A program made the position numbers and the translations under genes. Below, piece after piece: positions 9,257 to 18,199 of a DNA stretch of 64,000 nt. The stretch is taken from NCBI RefSeq assembly GCF_036014015.1, contig NZ_CP107905.1, forward strand, positions 62,001 through 126,000, written 5' to 3'. Each line of letters opens with the position of its first letter. Positions within the stretch are counted from its first letter, which is position 1. The notes beneath the pieces were generated by a model, which searched no databases, was not told the origin of the DNA, and saw only the letters and a program-made list of their open reading frames with translations. This stretch comes from Streptomyces sp. NBC_00457 (GTDB lineage: Bacteria; Actinomycetota; Actinomycetes; Streptomycetales; Streptomycetaceae).

Positions 9257-9367
9257 GAGCTCTCCCCTGGGTAGGTTCCGCTGACCATACTGCACGGCAC
9301 GCGGAAACTATACGCCATGAAGTAAAAATACGGCGCTCAAGTTTGTGACGCTGTAGAGTGAGCGGCC
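9257..9367. promoter_or_regulatory. Divergent promoter region between reductase and TetR gene
   Basis: The 111-bp gap contains an AT-rich core (near 9307-9345) unusual for the window, with short GCC/GGC half-sites flanking an A-run. It is the natural operator for the adjacent TetR protein. No exact operator can be assigned by eye. Confidence 0.4.
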
Positions 9368-10087
9368 ATGGGAAGCGTGGGAAGCATCAAGGGGCGCCGC
9401 GAGCGGCTGCGCGCCGAGACGACCGCCGAGATCAAGAAGGTCGCGCTGGAGCTGATGGCTTCGGGCGGGCCCAACGCGATCACCCTGAGGGCCATCGCGC
9501 GCGAGATGGGCATGACGGCCAACGCCATCTACGGATACTTCGCCACTCGTGACGACCTGGTCACCACGCTGATCAACAACGTCTACACCTCGCTGGCCGA
9601 CACCGTGGACGCGGCTTGGGAGGCCGCCCCCGCGCATGACCCGGCCACCCGGATCCAGGCATGGGCCTGCGCCTTCAGGGACTGGGCGCTGGCCAATCCC
9701 GAGGGCTTCCGCCTCATCTACGGCGATCCCGTCCCCGGCTACCAGCCCCCCGAGGGGGGCGCCGCACCGGACGCCGCCCACCGCGTCTGCACCGGGATCA
9801 CCGCCCTCGCGGCCGCCGCCTGGCCACAGGCCGAACTCCGTTACGCGGACAGCGACTTCGACTGGTCCGACTTCGACCCAGGTCTACTGGACAAAGTCCG
9901 CCCGGCCTTCCCCGAGCTGCCCCCGGCCGCCGTGGCCCTGGCCCTGCGCATCTGGAGCCACCTGCACGGCCTGGTGTCACTGGAGATCTACGGCCACCTA
10001 CAGGCGCAGGCCCTCAGCCCGGAGAAGTTGTTCCGCGAAGAACTGGCCCAACTCATCCGCTCCTTGGGCATCGCCCCGCAGAAGTAG
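9368..10087 (+). CDS. TetR/AcrR family transcriptional regulator
   Basis: This is a 239-aa protein. The N-terminal helix-turn-helix region reads ITLRAIAREMGMTANAIYGY followed by FATRDDLVTTLI, characteristic of TetR DNA-binding domains (about residues 15-62). The C-terminal ligand domain includes WACAFRDWALANPEGFRLIY, typical of the WHG-type TetR C-terminal domains. It probably represses itself and the divergent reductase gene. Only about 150 bp separate it from an ISL3-type transposase remnant; the gene itself looks intact. Confidence 0.85.
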   Translation: MGSVGSIKGRRERLRAETTAEIKKVALELMASGGPNAITLRAIAREMGMTANAIYGYFATRDDLVTTLINNVYTSLADTVDAAWEAAPAHDPATRIQAWACAFRDWALANPEGFRLIYGDPVPGYQPPEGGAAPDAAHRVCTGITALAAAAWPQAELRYADSDFDWSDFDPGLLDKVRPAFPELPPAAVALALRIWSHLHGLVSLEIYGHLQAQALSPEKLFREELAQLIRSLGIAPQK

Positions 10088-10242
10088 GAGCCTTGCATGC
10101 CCAGCCACCCGTAGTGCACCGTCACCGCCCCGCAGGTGGTCAAGCGCCATGAGGACATCGAACCCATCGGCCCACTCACCCGCACCAACGGAAACGTTGC
10201 CCCAGCGGGGAATAACGTGACGCTCAAGCTGCCGATGATGGG

Positions 10243-11731
10243 GAATTCCCGAACTCCACGGGAGGGTGAGGCCGGCGGTGACGGCATCGAGGTCGAGGCA
10301 CAGGCCCTGCGCGAAAGCGAGGACGGGGGCGGGTGCGTCTCGTTCGACCTCGCGAACCCACGCCAACAGCTGATGGCCACGGCGGTGTTGGAGCAGGTCA
10401 TGGAAGGTGCGGGCAAGGTCGCAGGCTCGGGCGATGTCGGGGCAGGCCAGGCGAACCCTCAGGAGTTCGTCTTCCTCGTGGCGCTCCAGGGTGCCGCGGG
10501 GCAGCATGATCCATTTGGTGATCTTGCGTGGGCTTGGGATAGCGCCGCGGGCGGGTTCGACGGTGCCGGTTCGAAGGCCGGCGGCGTAGCGGCGCACGGG
10601 CAAGTCGCTGCCCTGGTAGCCGCGTTCCCGGACCTCGCGGTAGAGGTCGGTCGGGCTGGTCACGCCGCTGGTGAACCGCTCGGTCAGGTACTCGGTGAAG
10701 GGCTCCAGCACGCCCTTGGGACGCCCCATCCGGGCGGAAGCCAGCAGCTCGTCGAGGCCGGTGTCGCGGAAGTGGCGGACGGTCTTGCGGTCCAGGTGCA
10801 GGCGGCGGGAGATCTCGGAGACGGACCATTCTTGCCCGAGCAGACGGTGGATGTCTGAGTAACGGTCGACGGTGCGGACAGCGATCTTCGTGGGTGGCAG
10901 AGTCGGCGGAGGCAGGGGATTGATGATCCGCCGGGGCTCTGCAATGCGGTCGCCTTCGGCCTGTTTGCGCAGGCAGGAGCGGTGCTGGTGGCACGTCTTC
11001 TCGACCGCGGAGGAGAGGTTGTTGAGCAAATGCCCGCGGTCGGCGACCTCTTGGGCGCCTGACGCGGCTTCGCGCACAGCGCTGGAGTAGGCGCTGGCCC
11101 GGTCCCTGCAGATGATCTCCGCGCCGGAGTGTTCGCGCAGCCAGGCGGCGAAGGTCGCCGCGTCCCGGTCGGGCAGGACGTCCACCACCCGGGCCGCCTC
11201 AATGTCGACCAGGACAGTGCCGTAACGCCAGCCCTTCCGGAAGGCGAACTCGTCGACTCCCAGCACCCGAGGCGCCTGTTCGGGCGCCACCGGGGCCGTG
11301 AGTAGCCCCAGCAGGTGGGTACGGCCGGTAGGCAACTGGAGGACCCGGCACAGGCGTTCACCGGGACGGCCGCCCAGGAACGTCGCGATGCTCCGCATCC
11401 ATCGCCGAAGGCCAACGCTGTGGCGACGGTACCGCTCGCTCAGATCCGGGACCTGCTCGACGAATGTCCTCCGACGGCATGAGGCCCGGTCGCAGAAGAA
11501 CCGGCGCACGCTGAGCCAGATCGCCAACGTCCGCCCCATCACAGGGCGTTCAGCTACCCGCCGCACATACCGAGAGTGCACGCGACGTCCGGGCTAGCCG
11601 CAGTCCGGACAGACTGGTGACCGCCCGCACGACGACGCCTCGACAGAGACTCTCTCCGCAGTGACGTGCACCGCGGTGACACGCACATCGATCCCGGGAA
11701 ACAGCACATCCTCGATCGCCACGGCCCCCAT
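10243..11731 (-). pseudogene. ISL3-family transposase, interrupted by an in-frame stop and truncated at its C-terminus
   Basis: From the ATG at 11731 the frame reads AIEDVLFPGIDVRV... VCPDCG, then a TAG codon (11594-11596), then continues in the same frame with RRVHSRYVRRVAERP and a long ISL3 transposase core. The core contains FCDRASCRRRTF zinc-finger residues, VLGVDEFAFRKGWRYGT and EIICRDRASAYS. Family proteins continue after LTLPWSSG with VVEGHVN-type sequence, but here homology stops at about 10243 and unrelated sequence follows. The element therefore lost its C-terminus and acquired a nonsense codon. A GTG at 11581 could restart translation, but the product should be inactive. The left-hand IS end is missing. 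Confidence 0.8.
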
Positions 11732-11789
11732 ACCTGGGCAATCCCCACGAGAAACGTTCCCGCAGTCGCACGACGACCTGGGGATTCAC

Positions 11790-12259
11790 GGAATCGCGGC
11801 CAGAACCAATTACGCGATCGTCCACAGCTGCAACAGCTCTCCGGCGGCCGGCTGGACTTCGCCGCCAACTTCGACATCGTCAACCTCGCCAGCCACGCCC
11901 GCCGCAGCTCGCGCACCCTCTCCGGAGGGGAGACCTTCCAGGCCTCACTCGCCCTCTCCCTCGCTCTGATGGAGATGCACGGCCGCAGCCGCACCCGCCT
12001 GGAGAGCCTCTTCCTCGACGAAGGCTTCGGCACTCTGGACACCGCCTCCCTCGACAGCGCCCTGCAGGTCCTGCGCACCCATGTCGGCAGCGACAAGCTG
12101 CTGGCCGTCATCAGCCATCTGCGCCCGGTCGCCGAGACCGTGCACGACGTGCTGTGGGTCGAAAAGGACCACCACGGCTCCCGGGCCCACTGGCTGAGTG
12201 CGGCGGACCGCGACACCCTCATCCGCGGGGACCTTCACAACCTGACGGACCTGGCATGA
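11790..12259 (+). pseudogene. C-terminal fragment of an SbcC/SMC-like ATPase
   Basis: The frame encodes QLSGGRLDFAANFDIVN, then RTLSGGETFQASLALSLAL (ABC signature, LSGGE) and LESLFLDEGFGTLD (Walker B and D-loop), then VISHLRPVAETVHDVLWVEK (H-loop). This is the last third of an SbcC/Rad50-like exonuclease or defence ATPase. The N-terminal Walker A and coiled coils are absent because the ISL3 element replaces the upstream part. The stop overlaps an ATG (12256) that opens into a short degenerate frame, and CTDAYHVLLHMRAAG in another frame suggests that a second operon gene also decayed. The fragment cannot be functional. Confidence 0.75.
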
Positions 12260-12433
12260 CCACCGTGCGCGCCCGCGGCCGTACCGCGGGGCGCAGTGCA
12301 CCGACGCCTACCACGTCCTGTTGCATATGCGGGCCGCCGGCCAGGCGCATAGGGAAACCCGCCAGCGCACGGCGCCCGGGTGGGCGGTCCTCCGCGGCAT
12401 CAGGCTGATCAGCGTCGTTTCGAGCACGAAGGC

Positions 12434-13000
12434 TCACGCACTCTCGTCGCGTTCAGGCGGCAGCAGGAGGCGGACTTCAGCGCGTCGGGCGGTCGACGCC
12501 CGGCTCTCGCGGCCGCCAGGGGGACGCTCTGTCTCCGGAGCGTCCCTCACACTGTCGAGCGCCTCCTCAAGGCTGTCGCGTATGTGCTCCATCTCTGTCT
12601 CAACAGCGTCCTCGGCTACGACGATCTCCGCACCGATCTTGCGAAAGTCGGCATTCACCAGCTGTGACCCGGTTACTCCATGGCGTCCTGCCTGAGCCAT
12701 GCCAGCGATGCTCAGCAGTGTACGGAGCTTTGGTCTGATTCCCCCTTTTATCATCGTGCGCAGTTTCTCCAGCCGCTCAGCCGCCGTTCCGTCCCAGCTC
12801 TTGGATCTCGACTCCTGTCTCAGCCGCTCCTCCAATTCTTGACGCCACTCGTCGAGCATGTGAGCGGCCGCCTGAACACCATCGAGCAGTACTTGGTAAT
12901 CCCGTGCGCGCATGGCAGATCCGAGGTTGTCGAGTGCCTCCTCCACCTCTCTCAGTTGGCCCTCAAGGAACTGAGACAGCGGGACTTCACCGGTGGCCAT
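12434..13000 (-). CDS. Coiled-coil hypothetical protein, partner of the upstream kinase-like gene
   Basis: From the ATG at 13000 the protein has 188 aa, is highly charged and almost entirely helical, with predicted coiled coils (VEEALDNLGSAMRARDYQ; WRQELEERLRQESRSK; DAVETEMEHIRDSLEEALDS). An alternative GTG at 13045 would overlap the end of the upstream gene. I recognise no enzyme motif. Gene order and near-overlap with the APH/kinase-like gene imply an operon, and the last helices of that upstream protein are of the same general type. A structural or adaptor role in a complex is the most I can infer. Confidence 0.6.
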   Translation of the reverse strand: MATGEVPLSQFLEGQLREVEEALDNLGSAMRARDYQVLLDGVQAAAHMLDEWRQELEERLRQESRSKSWDGTAAERLEKLRTMIKGGIRPKLRTLLSIAGMAQAGRHGVTGSQLVNADFRKIGAEIVVAEDAVETEMEHIRDSLEEALDSVRDAPETERPPGGRESRASTARRAEVRLLLPPERDESA

Positions 13001-13023
13001 GTTGCGCGCCCTGTGGGATGACG

Positions 13024-14676
13024 TCAGCCAACCTCGTCCGGCCACAAACGCTGCCCGTATATGCGCAGTCGTCTTCCGGCCTGCTGCACGCGGCGAAGCG
13101 TTTCGCCGGGCGATGAGGCATCGCCGAACTGGGACAACAGGGCGCCGGCATCTCTCAGTTGGTTGCGCAGCAGTGTGGCGCGTCGATCGGTGAGAGCATC
13201 CGCAAGATCCTCGGCTTGCCGGCGCAGGCTCACTGCCATGAAGCCCAGCCGCGCGGCGGACGCGTCGTGCGGGAGGCGCTCGATTTCACGTACGAGTGCG
13301 GCCAGTTCTGCCGCGGCTTGGTTATCTGGTGGTGGCGGAGTGAGCGGGATGACTTCGGCCAGGCGGTCGGAGACCGCTGTCTTTGGCTCGCCCTTGCCCA
13401 GTGGGGCACGGCCTGTTGCGCAGGCCTCGGTTGGAGATGTGGTCCAGTCTTCTTTCGGCGTGCCCGTGCCGCCTACGAAGGCGCGGGTCGCAAGGGCAGC
13501 CACTTCCAGGAACCACCAGCGGTCATGGTGAGCCATGCCAGGACGGGCGAAGAAACGCAACGCGCATCCGACAAGGACGAGATGGTTCTGTTTCTTCCAC
13601 GCTTCGCGATCACCGTGCTGCGCTGACCCGTCCTCCGCCGCGGTGTGAATGGCCTTTGCGACGGTCCGGTACCCGACCATGGGCGGCGATGCTGCACAAC
13701 GTCCGGGGGCCACCATCAGTTCGGCGAGCCCGCTGCGGATCGCGGAATGCGGCACGAGAGACGGCAACCACTCGGCGGCGATGGACAGCAGGAGCCTCAT
13801 GGGGTCGAGCGAGAGCGGCCCAGTGGTCGAGTACCGGCCCAGATCGATGAGCTGGAATGCGTGCTCCTCAACCTGCCCAGCCTCCGTTCTCGGCAGCAGT
13901 ACGTTGCGCACGTGCAGGTCCCCGTGGCTGCTGCCGAGGAACACGGGGACGGACGCCTGCCAGTCCTGTTTCGCCCCCTTGAGAAGTGCGAACGGATTGG
14001 GAAGCGGAGTCTGCCGCCCGGGAATCCTGATCAGTTCCGCCGGCGCGACGGTGTCGATGCCCTCTTCGGACAAGAACGCGCGGACGGCAGGGTCCTCGAG
14101 TCGTTGGCCGAGGAATCTCTCGAGGAACCTGCTGGGGATTTCGTCCACTGGGTCTGAACCCAAACCCCACTCAGTGATGATCGCTGTCACGAGGGTGGCG
14201 CAGTACCTGTCGAACTCCTCGTCATCGACGAGGTCAACGAGCCTGGGCGCCCTTTCAAGGGTGAGATCGCCCAGCACCACCCGTTGCAGGTGGATCCACC
14301 ACGATCCCTCGCCCGCCAGCCTGCCGGATGGCTCCTCCAGCTCCACGAGATGAGCCGAGCGAAAGGCCTCAGGGCCCGAACCCATGGCGTCCCGAACGTT
14401 GTTGGTCTCCACATGCGCATCATCAGGCGGCACCAGCTTGACGATCAGGCGATCCCATTTTCGCGGCTGCCGGTGCGGTGTGCGGTGCACGACGGCGACG
14501 TAGGCCCCGCTGCCCCCGCCGGAGAGTGAGCGCTGGTAGCGCAGGTTGAAGGTCTGATCATGGAGCCAGGACTCAAGCTGCCGGATGACGTGACGGAACT
14601 CTTCGTCGTCGCCTCCGTGTTCCGAGCGCCAGCGCTCGCCCCCCTGGAGCCTGCCGATTCTGTCGGTCCTGACCAT
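13024..14676 (-). CDS. Large APH/kinase-fold protein (possible TCAD9-type conflict-system component)
   Basis: The ATG at 14676, preceded by a G-rich ribosome-binding stretch, gives 550 aa. The centre carries the aminoglycoside-phosphotransferase/kinase motifs SSHGDLHVRNVLL (catalytic Asp loop) and FQLIDLGRYST (DLG in place of DFG). An N-terminal region includes SLSGGGSGAYVAVV, a possible Gly-rich loop, and RLIVKLVPP with the likely ATP-anchoring Lys. The C-terminal ~120 residues are charged helices. The layout recalls the kinase-like ternary complex associated domain 9 of actinobacterial conflict systems, but that match is from memory. It lies in an operon with a coiled-coil gene and is divergent from a membrane protein gene. 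Confidence 0.6.
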   Translation of the reverse strand: MVRTDRIGRLQGGERWRSEHGGDDEEFRHVIRQLESWLHDQTFNLRYQRSLSGGGSGAYVAVVHRTPHRQPRKWDRLIVKLVPPDDAHVETNNVRDAMGSGPEAFRSAHLVELEEPSGRLAGEGSWWIHLQRVVLGDLTLERAPRLVDLVDDEEFDRYCATLVTAIITEWGLGSDPVDEIPSRFLERFLGQRLEDPAVRAFLSEEGIDTVAPAELIRIPGRQTPLPNPFALLKGAKQDWQASVPVFLGSSHGDLHVRNVLLPRTEAGQVEEHAFQLIDLGRYSTTGPLSLDPMRLLLSIAAEWLPSLVPHSAIRSGLAELMVAPGRCAASPPMVGYRTVAKAIHTAAEDGSAQHGDREAWKKQNHLVLVGCALRFFARPGMAHHDRWWFLEVAALATRAFVGGTGTPKEDWTTSPTEACATGRAPLGKGEPKTAVSDRLAEVIPLTPPPPDNQAAAELAALVREIERLPHDASAARLGFMAVSLRRQAEDLADALTDRRATLLRNQLRDAGALLSQFGDASSPGETLRRVQQAGRRLRIYGQRLWPDEVG

Positions 14677-14804
14677 GGACCGGCCCCCCTCGGTCTGAAG
14701 ATCTCGTCCCAAGGGCTCCGAGTATCGCGACCCCCCTGCCCCCTGACAATCGGCTCGGCGTGATCTACCGTCATCCCTCGGCGGTCTCCCAGCAGGAGGA
14801 ACGC

Positions 14805-15416
14805 ATGACGCGACCGACGCGACGCGGAAATGGTTCAGGGGAGCAAATGCCGCAGCCCAGCGAGAAGTTGGCTCTCTTACGATGGCATCTTGACCGGTAC
14901 GACCGGCTCCGCGCCTCCACAGCATCCCGCGCGTCAGTCGTACTCAGCGCAGGCGCGATCCTGTCGGCAGGAAATGCAGTCGTCCTGGTACGCCTCATCG
15001 ACGGGACAGATCCCCCGCTCGACACTACTGTGGCCCTGCTCTTCGGCGCGGGCCTGCTGACCAGCATCGGACTCGTTGTCCTGTCCCTTATCTTCGCCAC
15101 CGGCGTCCTCGTCACCCCGAAGGCCAGCAGGGAGACCTTCACCGACGGCCACGACCTGCCCCTCGCCCTGACCTTCAACCCGTCAGACACGGTGCGGGAG
15201 TTGAAGACATATGCCGCGTTCAGGACGGCCGTCGCCGACCAGGGCTATGCGGCGATGCTCGAAGCCGCACAGGTCGAACTCTGGATCGGCATCCGCCAGC
15301 ACCGCCTCCGCTACGTCCGACTGCGCTCCGCCGCCCGGGTACTGCGCTGGGCGGCAGTCGCGTTCCTGGTGTCTTTGGCCGGTTTCGTCATCACCGTGCT
15401 GAGCAAGGCGCCCTAG
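14805..15416 (+). CDS. Three-TM membrane protein resembling Pycsar/SLATT-type effectors
   Basis: The ATG at 14805 has GGAGGA at about 5 nt, so the upstream in-frame ATG is rejected. The 203-aa protein has RYDRLRASTASRASVVL leading into TM1, TM2 (LLTSIGLVVLSLIFATGVL), a polar domain of ~75 residues and a final TM (AAVAFLVSLAGFVITVL). Two helices, a soluble part and a last helix match the layout of Pycsar-effector (PycTM) and SLATT-like membrane effectors, which damage the membrane on activation. No nucleotide cyclase gene is adjacent; the divergent neighbour is a kinase-like protein. The effector role is inferred. Confidence 0.55.
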   Translation: MTRPTRRGNGSGEQMPQPSEKLALLRWHLDRYDRLRASTASRASVVLSAGAILSAGNAVVLVRLIDGTDPPLDTTVALLFGAGLLTSIGLVVLSLIFATGVLVTPKASRETFTDGHDLPLALTFNPSDTVRELKTYAAFRTAVADQGYAAMLEAAQVELWIGIRQHRLRYVRLRSAARVLRWAAVAFLVSLAGFVITVLSKAP

Positions 15417-15419
15417 TAC

Positions 15420-15690
15420 CAATGCCGTGACTCTACTGGTGATGTTGTCTGGGTCATGCGACGGCTGCGCACAGCGCGTGGTACGGCGGCGAGTTCTGGG
15501 GTTGCTGGACACCCAGTCGGAGACCCGGGTTGCTTTACGTGGTTGAGGGGTTCGGGTCGTTGGATGCGGACTGCGCGGGTGCCGGTGTGGGTGGGCTGGG
15601 GCCAGGTGTGGTGTTCGGCCCGTTGGGCGTTTACACGCGCCTGCAGTGGCTCGTTTCCCCAAGTCGGCAGGCCACGGAGGGCGTTTAAAC
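15420..15690 (-). mobile_element. 3'-end remnant of an IS4-family element
   Basis: It begins with CAATGCCGTGAC, close to the terminal repeat CAATGCCGTTGC of the IS4 element at 42814-44270. On the minus strand it encodes HTWPQPTHTGTRAVRIQRP, nearly the same as the C-terminus of that transposase. The rest of the element is missing. Confidence 0.65.
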
Positions 15691-15699
15691 GCTTGCGAT

Positions 15700-16424
15700 C
15701 TACGCAGCCGCCTTCTGTCGAGCAAGCTCGCGCGCTCGCTCGTTCAACTCTCGCGCCCTCGGGTTGCCCAGGTAGGGCCGGATGCGTCGGCGCATGATGC
15801 CAAAGTGCTCGTCTGCCCGCGCGGACGACAAGGCCGCGTAGTCGTCGAGGAACAAGCCCCACGTCTCGCATGCCGCTTCGAGGTGCCCGATTTCCAACTG
15901 TCGTTGCGCAAGTAGGCCGTTCGCGTGCGCGCTGCCTTGTTTCTCCATCGGGGGCCGTGCGCGGTTCGATGCCCTCATGGCCTCGATGGAACCCGGCACG
16001 TCGCCGAGGGCGTACAGGACGCTCGATCGGTGGAACTCATACGCTGCCCGGTCGTAACCGCCCACAGCGTCCCGCCTGTTGTCAGCCTTCGCCAGAGCGT
16101 CTTCCGTCTCTCGGAGTCGCGCGAAGGCTAGCCGCCGGTCCCCCACCAGGGCGGCCCCATGCGCCTGTTGCCCGCGCAGGAAGGCTTGCAGTCGGGGTCC
16201 GGCTTGAGGTGCGGCTTCTGCAGCCGAATCGGCAAGTTCGAGGGCCTTGTTCGCGTGCTTCAGGTTGGCGGCCTGAAGGGCCATGCCGCGCAGGGTCCGG
16301 CAGTAGGTGACCTCGTCGCTGCCCGCCCTGGCCAGGCCGAGGGCCTGGCGGTAGTACCGCTGTCCAAGGCCGTGAGCCTTCTCGTACATGGCCATCCAAC
16401 CCGTCAAGTAGACGAGATCGGATG
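15700..16424 (-). pseudogene. C-terminal part of a TPR (XRE-regulator type) protein, split by IS256
   Basis: The frame encodes LVYLTGWMAMYEKAHGLGQR followed by TPR-like helices to the end (ELNERARELARQKAAA). This is the C-terminal sensor domain of Streptomyces XRE-type regulators. Removing the IS256-family copy (16425-17849) and one 8-bp duplication joins the frame exactly to 17858-18125: ...MRAAASD-LVYLTGW. The insertion therefore split one gene. The N-terminal helix-turn-helix is also missing because the IS1380 element truncates the other part. Confidence 0.75.
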
Positions 16425-17849
16425 GGTCATGTCCCGCTGAGTGGTGTAGTCACGGCAGCTGTTTCGATTCCGGTTGCGACGTGATCTGCGGTTCGGGCGG
16501 GGTCGGCGTGGTGAGGAGATCGGCCATGGAGGCTTCGGAGAGGTAGCGGCGGTCGAAGACCTGCCACTCGTCGTGGAGTTCGGCCAGGACCGCAGCGGCG
16601 AGTCGGTCCAGGGCTGCGGGGTTGGGGAAGACCTGGACGACATCGGCCCGTCGTTTGATCTCCCGGTTCAGCCGTTCCAGCGGGTTGGTCGACCAGATCT
16701 TCTTCCAGTGCGCCGGCGGGAAGTCAGCGAACGCCGTGATGTCCGTCGCCGCCTCCAGCAGCATCTTCTTGACCTGCGGGAACTGCCGTCCGAGCATGTC
16801 GGCTACCACGTTGAGCTGGGTGCGGACCTGCTCGCCGGTGGTCTGGGCGAAGACGGTGCGGATGGTGGCGGCGACCATCTCCCCGGAGCCCCTCTCGATC
16901 ACCGAGAACACGTCCCGGACGAAGTGAACCCGGCAGCGTTGCCACGCCGCACCCAGGAAGACGGTGCGGATCGCGGCCACCAGCCCGCTGTGGCTGTCGG
17001 AGATGACCAGCTGGACGTTCTCCAGGCCACGGGCCCGCAGTGAGCGCAGGAACTTGGTCCAGAACGGCTTCGACTCACTGTCGCCGACCATCAGGCCGAG
17101 GATCTCGCGGTGCCCGGTGGCAGAGATCCCGGTGGCGATGACCACGGCCTGCGAGGCGATCCGGTGATTCACCCTCGCCTTGCAGTACGTGGCGTCCAGA
17201 AATACGTAGGGGAAGACGGTGTGATCCAGCGGCCGTTCCTTGAACGCGGTCAGTTCCTCGTCCAGTTCGCCGCAGATGCGGGAGACCTCGGACTTGGAGA
17301 TCCCGGAGTCCGCGCCGAGTGCCTTGACCAGGTCATCGACCGAGCGAGTCGACACTCCGTGCACGTATGCCTCCATCACCACGGCAAACAGCGCCCGGTC
17401 GATCCGGCGCCGGCGTTCCAGCAGGGAGGGGAAGAACGACCCGGTCCGCAGTTTCGGGATCTTCAGGTCCAGGTCGCCGGCCTGCGTGGTCAGCAGACGC
17501 TCACGGTGCCCGTTGCGCCAAGTGGTGCGCGTCGCCGTGTGCTCGCCCGGGGCCGCACCGATTGTCTCGGTGGCCTCGGCCTCGATGAGCTCCTGCAGGA
17601 TGCGCTCGCACGCCACCCTGATTGCTTCAACTCCATCCGCCCGATGTAGTGACTCAAGCAGCCGCATGAGCTCAGACTGGGACAAGGCCATCGCGTGCTC
17701 CTCCGGTTGAACTGCCCGTTCACCAGGGAGACTTGCGCGATGGCCTGCCCTTGTTCAGGGAGCACGCACGGTCAGCGGATGCACGCCCCGGGGCGGACAC
17801 CGCGCGTTCCGGACCACGGCTCGGCTACACCACTTCACGGGACACGATC
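16425..17849 (-). mobile_element. IS256-family insertion sequence, copy 1
   Basis: This is a 1425-bp element with imperfect terminal inverted repeats of about 25 bp (GATCGTGTCCCGTGAAGTGG at the transposase-upstream end against GGTCATGTCCCGCTGAGTGG at the other). It is flanked by a perfect 8-bp target duplication ATCGGATG at 16417-16424 and 17850-17857. Copy 2 at 48867-50291 has the same length and encodes the same protein. It looks complete and recently inserted. Confidence 0.92.
16450..17691 (-). CDS. IS256-family (Mutator-type) transposase
   Basis: The 413-aa protein has the family length. DDE-type acidic residues are visible in VFLDATYCKARVN, LVISDSHSGLVAAI and STNPLERLNREIKRR, in the usual order for IS256/MULE transposases. 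The central KMLLEAATDITAFADFPPAHW region is also typical. The product is identical to that of the second copy (49025-50266), so both are probably active. The gene nearly fills the element. Confidence 0.93.
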   Translation of the reverse strand: MALSQSELMRLLESLHRADGVEAIRVACERILQELIEAEATETIGAAPGEHTATRTTWRNGHRERLLTTQAGDLDLKIPKLRTGSFFPSLLERRRRIDRALFAVVMEAYVHGVSTRSVDDLVKALGADSGISKSEVSRICGELDEELTAFKERPLDHTVFPYVFLDATYCKARVNHRIASQAVVIATGISATGHREILGLMVGDSESKPFWTKFLRSLRARGLENVQLVISDSHSGLVAAIRTVFLGAAWQRCRVHFVRDVFSVIERGSGEMVAATIRTVFAQTTGEQVRTQLNVVADMLGRQFPQVKKMLLEAATDITAFADFPPAHWKKIWSTNPLERLNREIKRRADVVQVFPNPAALDRLAAAVLAELHDEWQVFDRRYLSEASMADLLTTPTPPEPQITSQPESKQLP

Positions 17850-18125
17850 ATCGGATGCTGCGGCGCGCATGTCGTTCTTGACAGCTTCGGTTCCGTCTGC
17901 CCGCAGGTAGGAGGAGACAGAGTTGACGATGAACGCGGCGGCCATCGGGCGCGCGTGAGCGCCCCCGAGTTCGTCGAGGATATCGGCGATCTTGTCCGTC
18001 ATGCTGCGGACAACGGCCACGTCACCGGGGCCAATCCTGACGGTTCGCCCTGCGGCCTGGTGCTCAAGTCGGTCTAGCCTCACGCTTTCACCAAGTGGGG
18101 CGTCCGAGGCTTGATCAAATAAGCG
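17850..18125 (-). pseudogene. Middle part of the TPR/XRE-type regulator split by IS256
   Basis: The frame encodes RIGPGDVAVVRSMTDKIADI, then GGAHARPMAAAFIVNS and TEAVKNDMRAAASD, ending at the IS256 target duplication. This is the region before the TPR repeats in Streptomyces XRE-type regulators. The 5' part, including the helix-turn-helix, stops where the IS1380 element begins near 18125. The gene is thus broken by two different elements. Confidence 0.7.
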
Positions 18126-18199
18126 GAGAGTGCTCCTGACCTGCAACGATGGGACTTGTCTAGGGTCCTGTTGGCTGCACGGAAAGAAGCACTCTCCAG

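Noticed and set aside
14805..15416. Calling a complete Pycsar or CBASS system at the 3-TM protein
   Set aside because: No nucleotide cyclase or CD-NTase gene lies within reach; only the membrane-protein layout is similar.
16474..17043. Open frames opposite both IS256 transposases as possible overlapping genes
   Set aside because: They occur identically in both copies only because the element is identical; no start signals or domains.
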